A stretch of DNA of 64,000 nucleotides from Saonia flava (lineage in GTDB: Bacteria; Bacteroidota; Bacteroidia; Flavobacteriales; Flavobacteriaceae). Shown here in pieces: positions 41,651 through 51,612 of the stretch (positions are counted from its first letter, which is position 1; every line of letters begins with the position of its first letter). A program made the translations under genes and the position numbers. The stretch spans positions 682,001-746,000 of the forward strand of contig NZ_JAATJJ010000002.1 in the NCBI RefSeq assembly GCF_011927795.1. Direction: 5' to 3'. The notes beneath the pieces are model-generated. The model did no database searches, was not told the DNA's origin, and saw only the letters and a program-made list of their open reading frames with translations.

Positions 41651-42196
41651 TTATACGGTTTTGGCCACTGGAAAATCCACTGGAATTTTGGTAAGATTGT
41701 GCAAATAGTTCATTGCTGTTTTGTCACTCACTTGAAGGATCAAGTCAACCAAGTTCTCTTTGGTATGGCCTTGGGCAAAGAAATTTTGTATGTTTTCTTC
41801 ACTGGCATTCCCTTTGTTCTTAGTTATATCGGCTGCCAGTTTCACCAAAGCATTCAATTTGGTGTTCTCGCTTTTTCCTCTTCTAATATCCAATAACTGA
41901 TCATCACGAAAACCATTCATTTTCCCTATTACAGTATGGGCACTTTGGCAATATACACAGCCATTTACCTCACTCACGATTAAGTTGATGGCTTCTTTTT
42001 CTTTATTGGAGAAAGAAGTTTTGGCATTTTGAAAATTTAAATATCTCTCAAGACCATTATCCGAATATGCTATGGTAGCATAGAGATTGGGAACAAACCC
42101 CAAGGCATTGTTTAAATTATCAAAAATTGCTTGATTCACTGTTGATACCTCCCCTTTGGTTGGCACATTAAATTCAATTTTTTTTACTGTTTCCAT
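41651..42196 (-). CDS. AhpD-like carboxymuconolactone decarboxylase-family protein
   Basis: A 181-aa all-helical cytoplasmic protein with the redox motif C80-x-x-C83 and H87 in VNGCVYCQSAH. This is the catalytic signature of the AhpD subgroup (alkylhydroperoxidase-like), so a thiol peroxidase role is more likely than decarboxylation. First gene of the operon ending with an AraC regulator. A near-consensus -7 box (CATCTTTG on the minus strand, 42228-42235) lies 32 bp upstream of the start. Confidence 0.88.
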   Translation of the reverse strand: METVKKIEFNVPTKGEVSTVNQAIFDNLNNALGFVPNLYATIAYSDNGLERYLNFQNAKTSFSNKEKEAINLIVSEVNGCVYCQSAHTVIGKMNGFRDDQLLDIRRGKSENTKLNALVKLAADITKNKGNASEENIQNFFAQGHTKENLVDLILQVSDKTAMNYLHNLTKIPVDFPVAKTV

Positions 42197-42227
42197 TTTA
42201 TTTTTCTGTTTAAAAATTATTACGGTA

Positions 42228-42235
42228 CAAAGATG
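42228..42235 (-). promoter_or_regulatory. Possible -7 box of the AhpD-like operon
   Basis: CATCTTTG on the minus strand matches TAnnTTTG with one mismatch and lies 32 bp before the start codon. The -33 element is weak. Confidence 0.3.
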
Positions 42236-42438
42236 CCCCGTAACAAGCCACTATAAAATGGATGTATTACGCCAATGGATGGACAATTTTCTTACTTAAA
42301 GGTTTTTGGTAATTCTTATGTTATTCTATATAATACAATAAGCCTAACCTCACTGATAACAAGAATTAATACCACAGCCATGTAATTGACAAAAAATTGC
42401 AGATTAGATCAGAAAATAAATAAAAAATTAAAAGTCAA

Positions 42439-42453
42439 GGAACCTTCGGTTCC
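42439..42453 (-). terminator. Probable terminator of the exopolysaccharide locus
   Basis: GGAACC-GAA-GGTTCC on the minus strand, followed by a T-rich tract. It lies 40 bp after the stop of the Wzc-type kinase gene, the last gene of the locus. No other gene occupies 42197-42493. Confidence 0.5.
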
Positions 42454-42493
42454 GATAAGAGACTCATAAAACTCCAAGGTTTAGCAATAAATT

Positions 42494-44830
42494 TTAAGCA
42501 CCATATCCGTACTCACGCCCATAATTATAGTCCTTGGCTTTTCCATGGCCAATGTCATTAAGTACATAAGCCATATTTTTTAATTTCTTCCTTTTATTTA
42601 GAGAAGCGCTAAACTCCATAAGTTTTTTATCAGTCAAACCTGCTCTTACAACAAACAAGGTAATATCCGCATAATTTGAAATAAGCATAGTATCAGTAAC
42701 CAAAATAGTAGGAGCCGTATCTACAATTATATAGTCATACTCTTTTTTAGCATGGCTAATTAATTTCCCAAACCCCTTTCCAGCCAATAATTCTGTTGCA
42801 TTGGGCCGTATTGCTCCACTAAAGCATACCTTGTGAAACTCATCTTTACTAAATCCTCCGTCATGAATACATTCTTGCCAGCTCATATTTGGATTGCTTA
42901 GAAAGTCAGAAAGTCCTTTTACTTTTTTATTATTATCAAAGTAGTCATTTAGTTGGGGGTTTCGTAAATCGGCACCAATCAATAACACTCTTTTTTTAAT
43001 ACTGGCATATGACAAGGACAAGTTATATGCTACTAAAGTTTTTCCCTCTCCTTTTATAGCTGAGGTCACAAAAATTACCTGCCCTTCCTCTTTGCTTTTC
43101 TCAGGTAGAAGATAGTTAACATTGGTACTCAATATTCTGAATGATTCTGCCAAAATAGAACGATCGTTAGCTCCTTTAAAATTTTTATTTCCCTTTATAA
43201 ATGGAATCTCGCCCAATACATCCAGCTCTGGATTTAACTTCTCAATTTCCCCTCTATTATAAATTTTGGTGTCAAACAAAAAACGAGTGTACAAGAATCC
43301 AAATGGAAGCAACATCCCCAACAACAAAGACAGTGGGTATATGATTCTTTTTTTAGGTGACACAGGAATACTATTTGTAAGGCCGTAATCCACTACTTTT
43401 ATGGATGGTGTGGTGGCCGCTAGACTTATGGCAGCCTCTTCCCTTTTTTGCAACAAGACAAGGAACAAATTTTCTTTTATACTTTGTTGCCGTTCAATGG
43501 CCCTCAATGCTTTTTCCTTTTCTGGAAGCCCAGAAAATATAGCTCCCGCAATTGCTTTTTCTTGATTTAACTGTTTTAAGAATACTCGCAGCTGCGCTTG
43601 ATATACATTTATGGTTTTAAGAATATTTACCTTTCCCCTTTCCAATTGTTCTGTTAGAGCCACCAATGTTGGATGGTTTCTACCAACATTAAATAATAAT
43701 TTATCCCTTTGCAATGCCATTTCATTATAGGTATTTACAAGGTTGTTCAAATTATTATTTTCCAACCCAATATCGGCGGGCAACAAACTATAGTCTGGTT
43801 GATTGACCACTGTTTTCTTTAACAGGTCGGATAATGACACCTGAGTCCTTAAATTAAATACTTCGTCCTCTGTATTGGATTTTCGTTGCAGGGTCAGACC
43901 TGCATCAGCTTCAATATAAGAAAGGTTGTTAGATTGTTTAAAATCCTGTTTTCCAATTTCTATAGAATCCAACTCCCCGGATAAAAAAACAAAGCGTTTG
44001 TCTATAACATCCAAAGTCCGTTTAGAAATTAATTGCCTGTCCAATATCCCATCTTGATCAAATTTCTGAATAAGGGTATTCAAAATTGCCTCGGAATGAT
44101 TCATATTACCCCTAATCAATGATAATGATAAGATTTCACTGGTCTTATTGGTTGACTCTACTTTTAAATCTTCGGAAAGTTCCAACACCGCTTCTTTTAC
44201 TGGATTGAGTACAACAGAATACTCTATGTTTTGATAATTGGCTTGGGTAACGCTATCTTTTAGTTTAATGGTGAATGGCAACATTGTTATAACAGAATCC
44301 GGTAGGTTTAAGCCTAAAGTAACCGCTTGGTCATAATCATCAACAACAGTAAAGGCAGAGGGGTTTAATTTAATCCTATAAGACAAGGTATTGGCTAAGG
44401 GCTCCTGTATGCTATCACCAAAAAATTTCTTTTCTACTTTAAATGGGGGGTTCCATTCTCTTTTAGTAAAAAAACCATCTTTCCTATAATAAGAAATGTC
44501 CAAGTCCAGATCTGTAACAACCTGTCTTAACAACCTATAGGATTTTAAAACCTCTATTTCATTGTCCAGATTAATAGCACTACTTCCATTAAGAAAAGAC
44601 AGTGCCTCCGAGGCCACATTTACTTCTTTGGTATCATCTATAATTTTTATTTTGGCCACAGATTCGTAGGCCACTGGTTTATACCATGTATAGAAGTACC
44701 CCAAACCAATACACACAATAATAGATACTAAAAACCATGGCCAATAGGGAAGGTACTTTAAAAGTGTTTCCTTAAGGTTAAAAGATTCCTCGTCCTCATT
44801 AAAATCTACAATAAAGGGTGATTCTTTCAT
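42494..44830 (-). CDS. Wzc-type polysaccharide co-polymerase and tyrosine autokinase
   Basis: A 778-aa inner membrane protein that controls chain length and export. It has an N-terminal TM helix (about 30-50, PWFLVSIIVCIGLGYFYTWY), a Wzz periplasmic domain with coiled coil, and a second TM at about 495-515 (IYPLSLLLGMLLPFGFLY). The cytoplasmic BY-kinase domain has Walker A SAIKGEGKT, Walker A' LLIGADLRNP and Walker B IIVDTAPT. The C-terminal tail is tyrosine-rich (DYNYGREYGYG), the autophosphorylation cluster. Distal gene of the exopolysaccharide locus, 125 bp after the GH5 gene. Confidence 0.92.
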   Translation of the reverse strand: MKESPFIVDFNEDEESFNLKETLLKYLPYWPWFLVSIIVCIGLGYFYTWYKPVAYESVAKIKIIDDTKEVNVASEALSFLNGSSAINLDNEIEVLKSYRLLRQVVTDLDLDISYYRKDGFFTKREWNPPFKVEKKFFGDSIQEPLANTLSYRIKLNPSAFTVVDDYDQAVTLGLNLPDSVITMLPFTIKLKDSVTQANYQNIEYSVVLNPVKEAVLELSEDLKVESTNKTSEILSLSLIRGNMNHSEAILNTLIQKFDQDGILDRQLISKRTLDVIDKRFVFLSGELDSIEIGKQDFKQSNNLSYIEADAGLTLQRKSNTEDEVFNLRTQVSLSDLLKKTVVNQPDYSLLPADIGLENNNLNNLVNTYNEMALQRDKLLFNVGRNHPTLVALTEQLERGKVNILKTINVYQAQLRVFLKQLNQEKAIAGAIFSGLPEKEKALRAIERQQSIKENLFLVLLQKREEAAISLAATTPSIKVVDYGLTNSIPVSPKKRIIYPLSLLLGMLLPFGFLYTRFLFDTKIYNRGEIEKLNPELDVLGEIPFIKGNKNFKGANDRSILAESFRILSTNVNYLLPEKSKEEGQVIFVTSAIKGEGKTLVAYNLSLSYASIKKRVLLIGADLRNPQLNDYFDNNKKVKGLSDFLSNPNMSWQECIHDGGFSKDEFHKVCFSGAIRPNATELLAGKGFGKLISHAKKEYDYIIVDTAPTILVTDTMLISNYADITLFVVRAGLTDKKLMEFSASLNKRKKLKNMAYVLNDIGHGKAKDYNYGREYGYGA

Positions 44831-44955
44831 TTCTAAGCAAATAATTAAATACAGGTAGGTAAAAATAAGGAAACATTAATGGATAACATTACAAAACAAC
44901 CTAATGCTCCATATAATTTCTAGTAAAAATAAATCTTGAAACAACATTTATTTTA

Positions 44956-46095
44956 TCACTGATTATTTTTGCTCCAGAAATTTTCCAGTATTTGTCGGGT
45001 TTTTGTCTTTTCAGGGGTTTTATTAAGAATGGTACTATTCTTTTCTATGGGTTCGTAATCCATATTCCACCCAACCCACTCATTTAAAACCCAATAGGTA
45101 TAGCTAATGTTATTTTCTTCAAATACATTTAAAACATCCTCAATGTATTGCTCTTTGCCTTCTGCCCAACGTACCACACTAAATTCCCCAACATATAATA
45201 ATTTATCATTTTCTTTTGCCCATTTTGACACATATTCAATATCATTTCTAATAGCATTTTCATTCCAATGCTTATCATTTATAACATCTGGATAATTAAA
45301 AATTCCCGCCCAGTTATTGATTCCCTGATGGGTATAAGTATGGGGGTTATAATAATGAAAACCATAAATTATTTTTTCATCATCAATAGGGGTTTTAAAA
45401 TCATGATAGCCATTTGGCAAACCCCATGCCCCTGGAGTAAAAACAACATATTTATTTGAATTGTTTCTAACAGTTTGTAATAATTTATCAAAAAAACCAT
45501 ACCAATTCGGAGGTCTCACTCCCACACCATCTAAAGAAACAGCTGTTGGTTCAGAAAAGAAGTCATAGGCAACCACATTTTCATATTTATCAAGTCGTAT
45601 TACCAATTCCTCAATATAATTTATGGCTTCATTAAGAGCAACTTCCGATTCCCAGAATTCAGGAGAGGTAATATTAACTTTTTCTTGATTATGGGTATAA
45701 TCAAGAGATTCGATAATAACTACAATACCCTCTTTAGCACACCATTTAATAATGTTCTCACACCAAATCAAATTCTGGTCAATCCCTTCCTCAATATCTA
45801 AGTCATAATTAATGCTAAAAGTTCTTGCATCTATTACAATTCTAATAGTATTAACCCCTAAATCCTTAACCTCTTTAATTCTGTTTTCATTAACGCCAAT
45901 AGTGTCCTTACTTGTTATATTAATGCCTCGCCAAGGCCAATTTAAAGGAGTCCCTGAATTATCGTAACTTCCTCTTTGCAAATCATTGGATGCATTTTCC
46001 ATTGCCAAGACTTTTTCCAAATCTTGATCAGCACTGCACTGAAGTAATAACAATCCAAAAAAAAGTATTAAGAGTGTTCTCATTTTGTAAATCAT
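44956..46095 (-). CDS. GH5-family glycoside hydrolase lipoprotein
   Basis: A 379-aa protein with lipobox LLLLQC20. GH5 (cellulase-like) (beta/alpha)8 barrel: NTIRIVIDARTF, E182 in FFSEPT as acid/base (usually NEP), H247 in GFHYYNPH and E304 in VGEFSVVRW as nucleophile. It cleaves beta-1,4-type glucan, mannan or a similar linkage; the true substrate is unknown. Its position between glycosyltransferase and co-polymerase genes suggests trimming or release of the polymer made by this locus, not nutrient degradation. ATG at 46083 (MRTLLILFF) is an alternative start. Confidence 0.82.
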   Translation of the reverse strand: MIYKMRTLLILFFGLLLLQCSADQDLEKVLAMENASNDLQRGSYDNSGTPLNWPWRGINITSKDTIGVNENRIKEVKDLGVNTIRIVIDARTFSINYDLDIEEGIDQNLIWCENIIKWCAKEGIVVIIESLDYTHNQEKVNITSPEFWESEVALNEAINYIEELVIRLDKYENVVAYDFFSEPTAVSLDGVGVRPPNWYGFFDKLLQTVRNNSNKYVVFTPGAWGLPNGYHDFKTPIDDEKIIYGFHYYNPHTYTHQGINNWAGIFNYPDVINDKHWNENAIRNDIEYVSKWAKENDKLLYVGEFSVVRWAEGKEQYIEDVLNVFEENNISYTYWVLNEWVGWNMDYEPIEKNSTILNKTPEKTKTRQILENFWSKNNQ

Positions 46096-46247
46096 TTTTC
46101 GGCCAAAAACTAATTTTTAGTATAACATTGTTGCATTAAGAGTATAAATGTTACACTAGAATATTTTGTATTTACGAAAAGACCACAAAAATAGTTGTCC
46201 CTGCCCTAAAATTGGCATATTATTACTCCTCTAGTAGCCAACTACCA

Positions 46248-47318
46248 CTAAAACAAGGAGGCATATTGATTTGTGATTACTTCCCAAGAATATTTTTCAT
46301 CTGCAATATCTTTCATCTTTCTAGCTACTTTTGATAAATCCTCTTCTTTTGTATTTGCCAACATATCAATTAGTTCTTTTTCATCCTTAAAATACAAAGC
46401 ACTACATGCAGTTGTTTCTTTGTTATAGTTTACTTTATAGGCAAAAATGGGCAACTCCAAATACATGGCCTCTACCAAAGAAGGATTAGTCCCTCCGGCA
46501 CTATGCCCATGTATATAGAGATAGCAGTTACTTCGTATTTGATTTAATATATGCTGGTCATAAATTGGGTTTAATAAATGAATATTTTTTACTATTGCAT
46601 ATTTACCTTTTAAATCTTGTCCATACTTACTTTTCTGCCAATTACCAACCATCACTAGGTTTACATCGGGATACCTTGAAAAAGCCTCCAATATCATGTG
46701 AACATTGTTTTCTGGCTCTATTCTACATACTTTAAAGGCATAGCGATCTTTTAAAAAAGAGTATTGCTTAAATACCTCATCGGTAAACTTTTCTTTATTA
46801 GTGTGATTGGCCCCATAGGCAATTAATTCGCAGTCAACACTATATACATTCCTTACGTATTGTTGAATTACCTTATTGTCAGAAATGACCGTGTCAGCAT
46901 AGTTCACCGCTAATTTTTCGGAATACTTTAAAAACCATTTGGCAAATTTTCCCCATTTGGCTCGTTTCCATTCCAAGCCATCAATATTTACAATAATTTT
47001 TTTATTGGATATTGCTTTTACCAAAGGAAGAACTATGCAGCCAGACACCCCTAAAATTAGTATCGTATCCACATAGCGCAAGGCACTGAACAAAGAAACT
47101 AAATCATACAAAATACTTTGTACCCCATTGGCTTGCAAGGGTATATATTTTAACCGCGCTCCATTGTATGTTTTTAACTTTTTTGCATACACTTTACTAC
47201 TACAATATACCGTAATAGCATATTTACCCCCTAAATGTTTGGTTAAATATTCTGTAAGGGTTTCAAAACCCCCATATTTGGCAGGCAAGCCTACTGTTCC
47301 TATAATTGCAAGCTTCAT
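46248..47318 (-). CDS. DUF1972-type glycosyltransferase (GT4)
   Basis: A 356-aa protein. The N-terminal DUF1972 domain starts MKLAIIGTVGLPAKYGGFETL, followed by a GT-B fold with IVNIDGLEWKRAKWGKFAKWF and the donor-site region GHSAGGTNPSLVEAMYLELP. These enzymes are retaining transferases, often rhamnosyltransferases, which fits rhamnose synthesis upstream. Overlaps the preceding GT4 gene by 4 bp. Confidence 0.85.
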   Translation of the reverse strand: MKLAIIGTVGLPAKYGGFETLTEYLTKHLGGKYAITVYCSSKVYAKKLKTYNGARLKYIPLQANGVQSILYDLVSLFSALRYVDTILILGVSGCIVLPLVKAISNKKIIVNIDGLEWKRAKWGKFAKWFLKYSEKLAVNYADTVISDNKVIQQYVRNVYSVDCELIAYGANHTNKEKFTDEVFKQYSFLKDRYAFKVCRIEPENNVHMILEAFSRYPDVNLVMVGNWQKSKYGQDLKGKYAIVKNIHLLNPIYDQHILNQIRSNCYLYIHGHSAGGTNPSLVEAMYLELPIFAYKVNYNKETTACSALYFKDEKELIDMLANTKEEDLSKVARKMKDIADEKYSWEVITNQYASLF

Positions 47319-48424
47319 AAGGAGCTATAAAAATTTAGTGTTTTATGACCAATATTTATCCAATTAAAATTTTTCTCAATAAGCTTTTTTGAATTAGAGG
47401 TGGTCTCTATTATACTATTATAATTCAATTTTAAAATGCAACTTGCCAAATCTTTCGAATTCTCAGATTCAAAAATAAACCCATTTTCATTGTCTGTTAT
47501 AATTTCCCTAAAAGGCTCCAGATTAGACGTAATTACAGTCCTCCCATAGGACAATGTTAGCAATAGCACTCCACTTTGGTATATTTTTTTATAAGGCAAT
47601 ACTACTACATGTGCATTCTTATAAAATGATGCCACTTCTTCATCTTTAATAAACCGAAAATGTCTTTCTACAAAATCTGATAAATCTAAGTCCAAAATCA
47701 TCCTTTCATACATAGCCCCATCAGTTTTCCATGGTCTTCCAACAATAGTCAGCCTATAATTTTTATTTTCTTCTACAACTATTTTCATGGCATTGAGCAA
47801 CACCTCCAAACCTTTTACCTCTTTAATCTGTCCAAAAAACAATATGTTAATAGTTTTACTTCTTTCTGGCCTAGGTAGTATTTCTACAAATGGCAAATAA
47901 TTGCCATGAGGTATAATTGCCAAGTCCGGCAATTTTACACCCTTACTTAACAATTCCTCTTTAGAGGCTTGGTTATGAACAATAACCCCATTTACAAGAC
48001 GTAAGGACAGTTTCTCTATTAAACCAATAGAATTTCCATAAAAGGGATCAATATCATGTAAAGTGACGACTTTCTTTTGTTTAAAAAGAGAAGCCATTAA
48101 GAGTACAATTAAATTTAGGATTCCCAGGCTAAAAAAGTGAAAGTGGAATATATCACTTTTTTGTTTTTTGGAAATTAAAAATGAAGTAAAATATCCTTTT
48201 AAGAAAATAAATCCTCTCATAAAACCTTTGGTACTCCATACATCACCAAATGATTTAAATAAGATTACATTTTTAAAATCTCTGTCTTGGATATTAGCAC
48301 AAGTAAAGTAAAGCACCGCCAACTTATTTTGACCCAACCCATAACTTAAGCCATAATCATAATAGTCCATTCCCCCATATGCACCAATGGGTTCAATAAT
48401 GCTAATTTTTTTTACATTCATCAA
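47315..48424 (-). CDS. GT4-family glycosyltransferase
   Basis: A 369-aa GT-B enzyme. The N-domain has SYGLGQNKLAVLYFTC, the C-domain has NILFFGQIKEVKGLEVLL and the nucleotide-sugar region VLLLTLSYGRTVITSNLEPFREII, with E near the usual EX7E position replaced by a QSGV...LSYG form. Acceptor and sugar are unknown. It follows a GT2 gene by 5 bp. Confidence 0.82.
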   Translation of the reverse strand: MMNVKKISIIEPIGAYGGMDYYDYGLSYGLGQNKLAVLYFTCANIQDRDFKNVILFKSFGDVWSTKGFMRGFIFLKGYFTSFLISKKQKSDIFHFHFFSLGILNLIVLLMASLFKQKKVVTLHDIDPFYGNSIGLIEKLSLRLVNGVIVHNQASKEELLSKGVKLPDLAIIPHGNYLPFVEILPRPERSKTINILFFGQIKEVKGLEVLLNAMKIVVEENKNYRLTIVGRPWKTDGAMYERMILDLDLSDFVERHFRFIKDEEVASFYKNAHVVVLPYKKIYQSGVLLLTLSYGRTVITSNLEPFREIITDNENGFIFESENSKDLASCILKLNYNSIIETTSNSKKLIEKNFNWINIGHKTLNFYSSL

Positions 48425-48429
48425 AAAGA

Positions 48430-49359
48430 CTATTTCAAATTTTTAATTAGTACTTTTTTATATGTTTCTAACATATCAAACCGTTGGCACAAAAGATATC
48501 TTAAAGCTTTATAGGTAAATTCCATCCAATAAACGATTTTAAACTTAAATCTTTTGTATCCTTTTAAATGCTTTTTGAAAGTCAAATACTGGTTTGTTTT
48601 CATATGATAGAATAAAAAAGCAAGGTTTGGGTTTTTGGGATGGTCCCCAGTAAATTCATTATTACCCATCTTAGTACTACCCTGTACTTTATGATAAATT
48701 ATGGCATTACTTTCATAAAATAGTTTATACCCCATTTTTTTTGCTCTAATACATAACTCCAAGTCTTCACAATACATAAAATAATCATCATCAAAACCTT
48801 TAATTTTATTTATTGAATTTTTAGAAAACATCATTGTGCATCCAGAAATGAAACTTACATATCTGGACTGATTGGCCCCTTCATCTGATGGTAATTGATT
48901 ATAATTGGCTATTTTGGGCCAACCTCGCAAATAGTTGATTTCTCCACCACCATACCAAACAATCTCCCTGTTCGCTTCATAAAAAGTTTTCCCAGTGGTA
49001 ATCCCAATTGATGAATCTTCTAAATATGGCTCTATAAGCCATGATATTGTATTTGGCTCAATTAATGTGTCATTGTTCAATAGCAGTATATATTCAAAAT
49101 TTAAATTCTTGAGTGCCCACTTAATTCCCATATTGTTAGCTCTGCCAAATCCAATGTTCGCTTCATTAAATAGTATTTTTATATTTTTATAAACAGATGG
49201 TAAGTTTTTTAAATTTTCCTTGTCCCTGGAGTTATTGTCCACCAAAACCACGAATGGTTTTTCTCCATTTACCTCATTTATACTTTTTATACATGCCGAA
49301 GTATCATTAAAACTATTGTAATTAACTAAAACTATAATTACTTTATGTTTAGAACCCAC
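48430..49359 (-). CDS. GT2-family glycosyltransferase
   Basis: A 309-aa GT-A enzyme, rhamnosyltransferase-like. It starts KVIIVLVNYNSFNDTSACIKS, then VVLVDNNSRD, NIGFGRANNMGIKWAL and the metal site LLLNNDTLIEPN (DxD-type), with later GFDDDYFMYCEDLELCIRAK as the acceptor region. Inverting transfer from an NDP-sugar. Its start overlaps the polymerase gene by 11 bp. Confidence 0.88.
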   Translation of the reverse strand: MGSKHKVIIVLVNYNSFNDTSACIKSINEVNGEKPFVVLVDNNSRDKENLKNLPSVYKNIKILFNEANIGFGRANNMGIKWALKNLNFEYILLLNNDTLIEPNTISWLIEPYLEDSSIGITTGKTFYEANREIVWYGGGEINYLRGWPKIANYNQLPSDEGANQSRYVSFISGCTMMFSKNSINKIKGFDDDYFMYCEDLELCIRAKKMGYKLFYESNAIIYHKVQGSTKMGNNEFTGDHPKNPNLAFLFYHMKTNQYLTFKKHLKGYKRFKFKIVYWMEFTYKALRYLLCQRFDMLETYKKVLIKNLK

Positions 49360-50569
49360 TGATTTGACTTTTTTTAATAGGAATATATGTTAGCCTCATT
49401 AAACTTATATAAAAGAAAAAAGTACTGAAACCATTAATACTTGACCCCGTCAATAATGTAAATACCATCATAAAAAACAAGGACAAGACAAAAGTAAATT
49501 GATAATAGTTCTTTAATCTCAATTTTAAAAAGTGTATCAATAGATTTAATTGACCCATAATGACAATAATTCCTATTATACCAAAAACATATAGAATACC
49601 AAATAGGCCTATATCACTAACATGAAAATAGGTATCCTCCCCATATATTTTATCGACTTCACTAGCCCTTGCATAACCATTTCCAAATAAGGGGTGCAAC
49701 TTAAATCTTTCAATTGCAAATTCTGTTTCAGAAATTCTAATAGAAGTTGAAATATCATTGATATTATCCTCTCTATTTGTAAAAATTTTTGAGGCTTCAT
49801 AAAACCTTTCCAAAATTGACTCACCGCCTGAAGTATTGAAAAGAAATACCCCTATAAAGAATAGAGTAAAAATACCAGGTATAATGAATTTTAAATTAAC
49901 CTTCTTACTTCCATATTTGAACAGCCCAACACCCATTATTAACATGGTTACCAAAAGAACAAATCTTTGTATTTCCCCATAATGATTCGCACTAAAGAAT
50001 AATAAAGAATATAGTAAGTACTTATAAGAGGTTAGCTGCAAAAATTTGGCAAGCCAAAAAATTGCAATAAAATTGATTAAATTTTTTGATACGATTTCCA
50101 CATTAACAATGATTACTTTGCCTGTTAACTCAGATTCATTTATGAATTCAAAGCCAGTAATTGCCATGAGAATCATTAAAAACAATAAAATCCAACCAAG
50201 CTTTGATATTAAACTGAAAAATAGTGGGAACGAAACGCGATACTTAACAAGTATATATATGAATAAAACAATACTGCCCACTCTATAAAAATCAACATTT
50301 GCAACAAATCCAGATACAAATGACTGATTGTAATAAGTATAAGCAGTTAATATTGATATTATCATTAAGGAAATTCCAATGTAATACCAAATTCTAATGT
50401 TTCTAGGAAATACTTTTCTTTTTAAAAAAAATATTCCATGTCCCACAGTACTGAAAATTAATGACAGGTAGATAAATATTTTGTTTAACGGTGTAAGATT
50501 AAAAACTCCAAAAACACAAATTGATATTAAAAGTAATATTATTAAAATCCACTTTTTCTTATTTATCAT
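49349..50569 (-). CDS. Wzy-type polysaccharide polymerase
   Basis: A 406-aa multi-spanning membrane protein with about ten to eleven predicted helices. A large loop at about 265-315 (ESEILERFYEASKIF, HPLFGNGYARASEV) resembles the O-antigen ligase/polymerase loop (GxGxx). Sequence conservation of Wzy is low; the call rests on topology, the loop and the position among transferases. Only one such gene is in the locus. Confidence 0.7.
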   Translation of the reverse strand: MINKKKWILIILLLISICVFGVFNLTPLNKIFIYLSLIFSTVGHGIFFLKRKVFPRNIRIWYYIGISLMIISILTAYTYYNQSFVSGFVANVDFYRVGSIVLFIYILVKYRVSFPLFFSLISKLGWILLFLMILMAITGFEFINESELTGKVIIVNVEIVSKNLINFIAIFWLAKFLQLTSYKYLLYSLLFFSANHYGEIQRFVLLVTMLIMGVGLFKYGSKKVNLKFIIPGIFTLFFIGVFLFNTSGGESILERFYEASKIFTNREDNINDISTSIRISETEFAIERFKLHPLFGNGYARASEVDKIYGEDTYFHVSDIGLFGILYVFGIIGIIVIMGQLNLLIHFLKLRLKNYYQFTFVLSLFFMMVFTLLTGSSINGFSTFFFYISLMRLTYIPIKKSQISGF

Positions 50570-50661
50570 GAGTTAAATCCTAAATCTTTAATATTAAAAT
50601 TGATACCCTCGCTTTTAATATATCATAAATGCCTTTTCAAGTAAAATAGACAATGAAGTAT

Positions 50662-51612
50662 TTAAAAATGTAAAATACTCTTTCCTTTATATAAAATTTT
50701 AAAAAGATGTTTGGATATCCTAAAAAATCCCACCTTATAAAACAACCGTTCTTTTAATGACTTTCGATTTTTTTTCCAGTATTGCCTGGCCTCTTCTACA
50801 AAAGAATTATTCCCTAGGGCGGAGGCCATGGGGAAAATTGCGACATATGCTTTTCTATAAATTTTATCTACCAATTCCTTTGATTGTGGGTATTCATCCA
50901 AGAAATCCTTTTGTATCTTAAACACCCCATGAGCAAAATTAAATCTTTTGTCCATAGAAGTGGACTTGCTGGCACTTTCCCTCAACACTCTATATACCGT
51001 TGTATTGTCTTCTAAAAATTTAATTTTTGAGTTTGCCATAACATTCAACATCCAGGGAAATGTCCCATCCACATAATGCTCATCAATAAAAGAGACCAAT
51101 TCCTTTCTGCACAACCAAGTGCAGGGTGCCAAATAACCTGCATTTTCCAAATGTTCTTCAAAAGAAAAATACAAAGGCATGGATTTGCTTTTAAAAACAT
51201 CTTTTAAAAAAACATTGGTCTCATTATGATAAAAGTCCAAATCCGTAAAAACCAACCCAAACTCTTTATTAGCATTAAGAAAATCTACCTGTTTTTGCAG
51301 TTTTAGTGGGTCTGTCCAATAGTCATCCCCTTCACATAAGGCAATATATTCCCCCTTTGTTTGTTCATATGCCCATATTCCATTAGGGATCATTCCTTTA
51401 TTTTCTTTATGTTTTGTGTATTTAACCCATTCTTTTTTAGGATGGTTTTTTATAAGGTCCTTTACCACATCCTCCGTTTTATCTGGAGAGTTATCATCTG
51501 CAACAATAAGTTCTACATTAAAAGTACATTCTTGCATTAAAACACCGTTTATGGCATCTGCAATATATTTTTCGTGACCATAGGTGGTCATAATAATACT
51601 TACCGTAATCAT
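50662..51612 (-). CDS. GT2-family glycosyltransferase
   Basis: A 316-aa GT-A enzyme: TVSIIMTTYGHEKYIADAIN, ELIVADDNSPDKTEDVV, and IALCEGDDYWTDPLKLQKQ with the D-D metal/UDP site. The C-terminal part is basic and helical. The donor sugar is unknown. It overlaps the acetyltransferase gene by 4 bp, so it belongs to the amino-sugar block. Confidence 0.88.
   Translation of the reverse strand: MITVSIIMTTYGHEKYIADAINGVLMQECTFNVELIVADDNSPDKTEDVVKDLIKNHPKKEWVKYTKHKENKGMIPNGIWAYEQTKGEYIALCEGDDYWTDPLKLQKQVDFLNANKEFGLVFTDLDFYHNETNVFLKDVFKSKSMPLYFSFEEHLENAGYLAPCTWLCRKELVSFIDEHYVDGTFPWMLNVMANSKIKFLEDNTTVYRVLRESASKSTSMDKRFNFAHGVFKIQKDFLDEYPQSKELVDKIYRKAYVAIFPMASALGNNSFVEEARQYWKKNRKSLKERLFYKVGFFRISKHLFKILYKGKSILHF

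Noticed and set aside
46096-46247. Promoter or small gene between GT and GH5 genes
   Set aside because: Only 152 AT-rich bp with no exact promoter box, hairpin or open frame with a family match.
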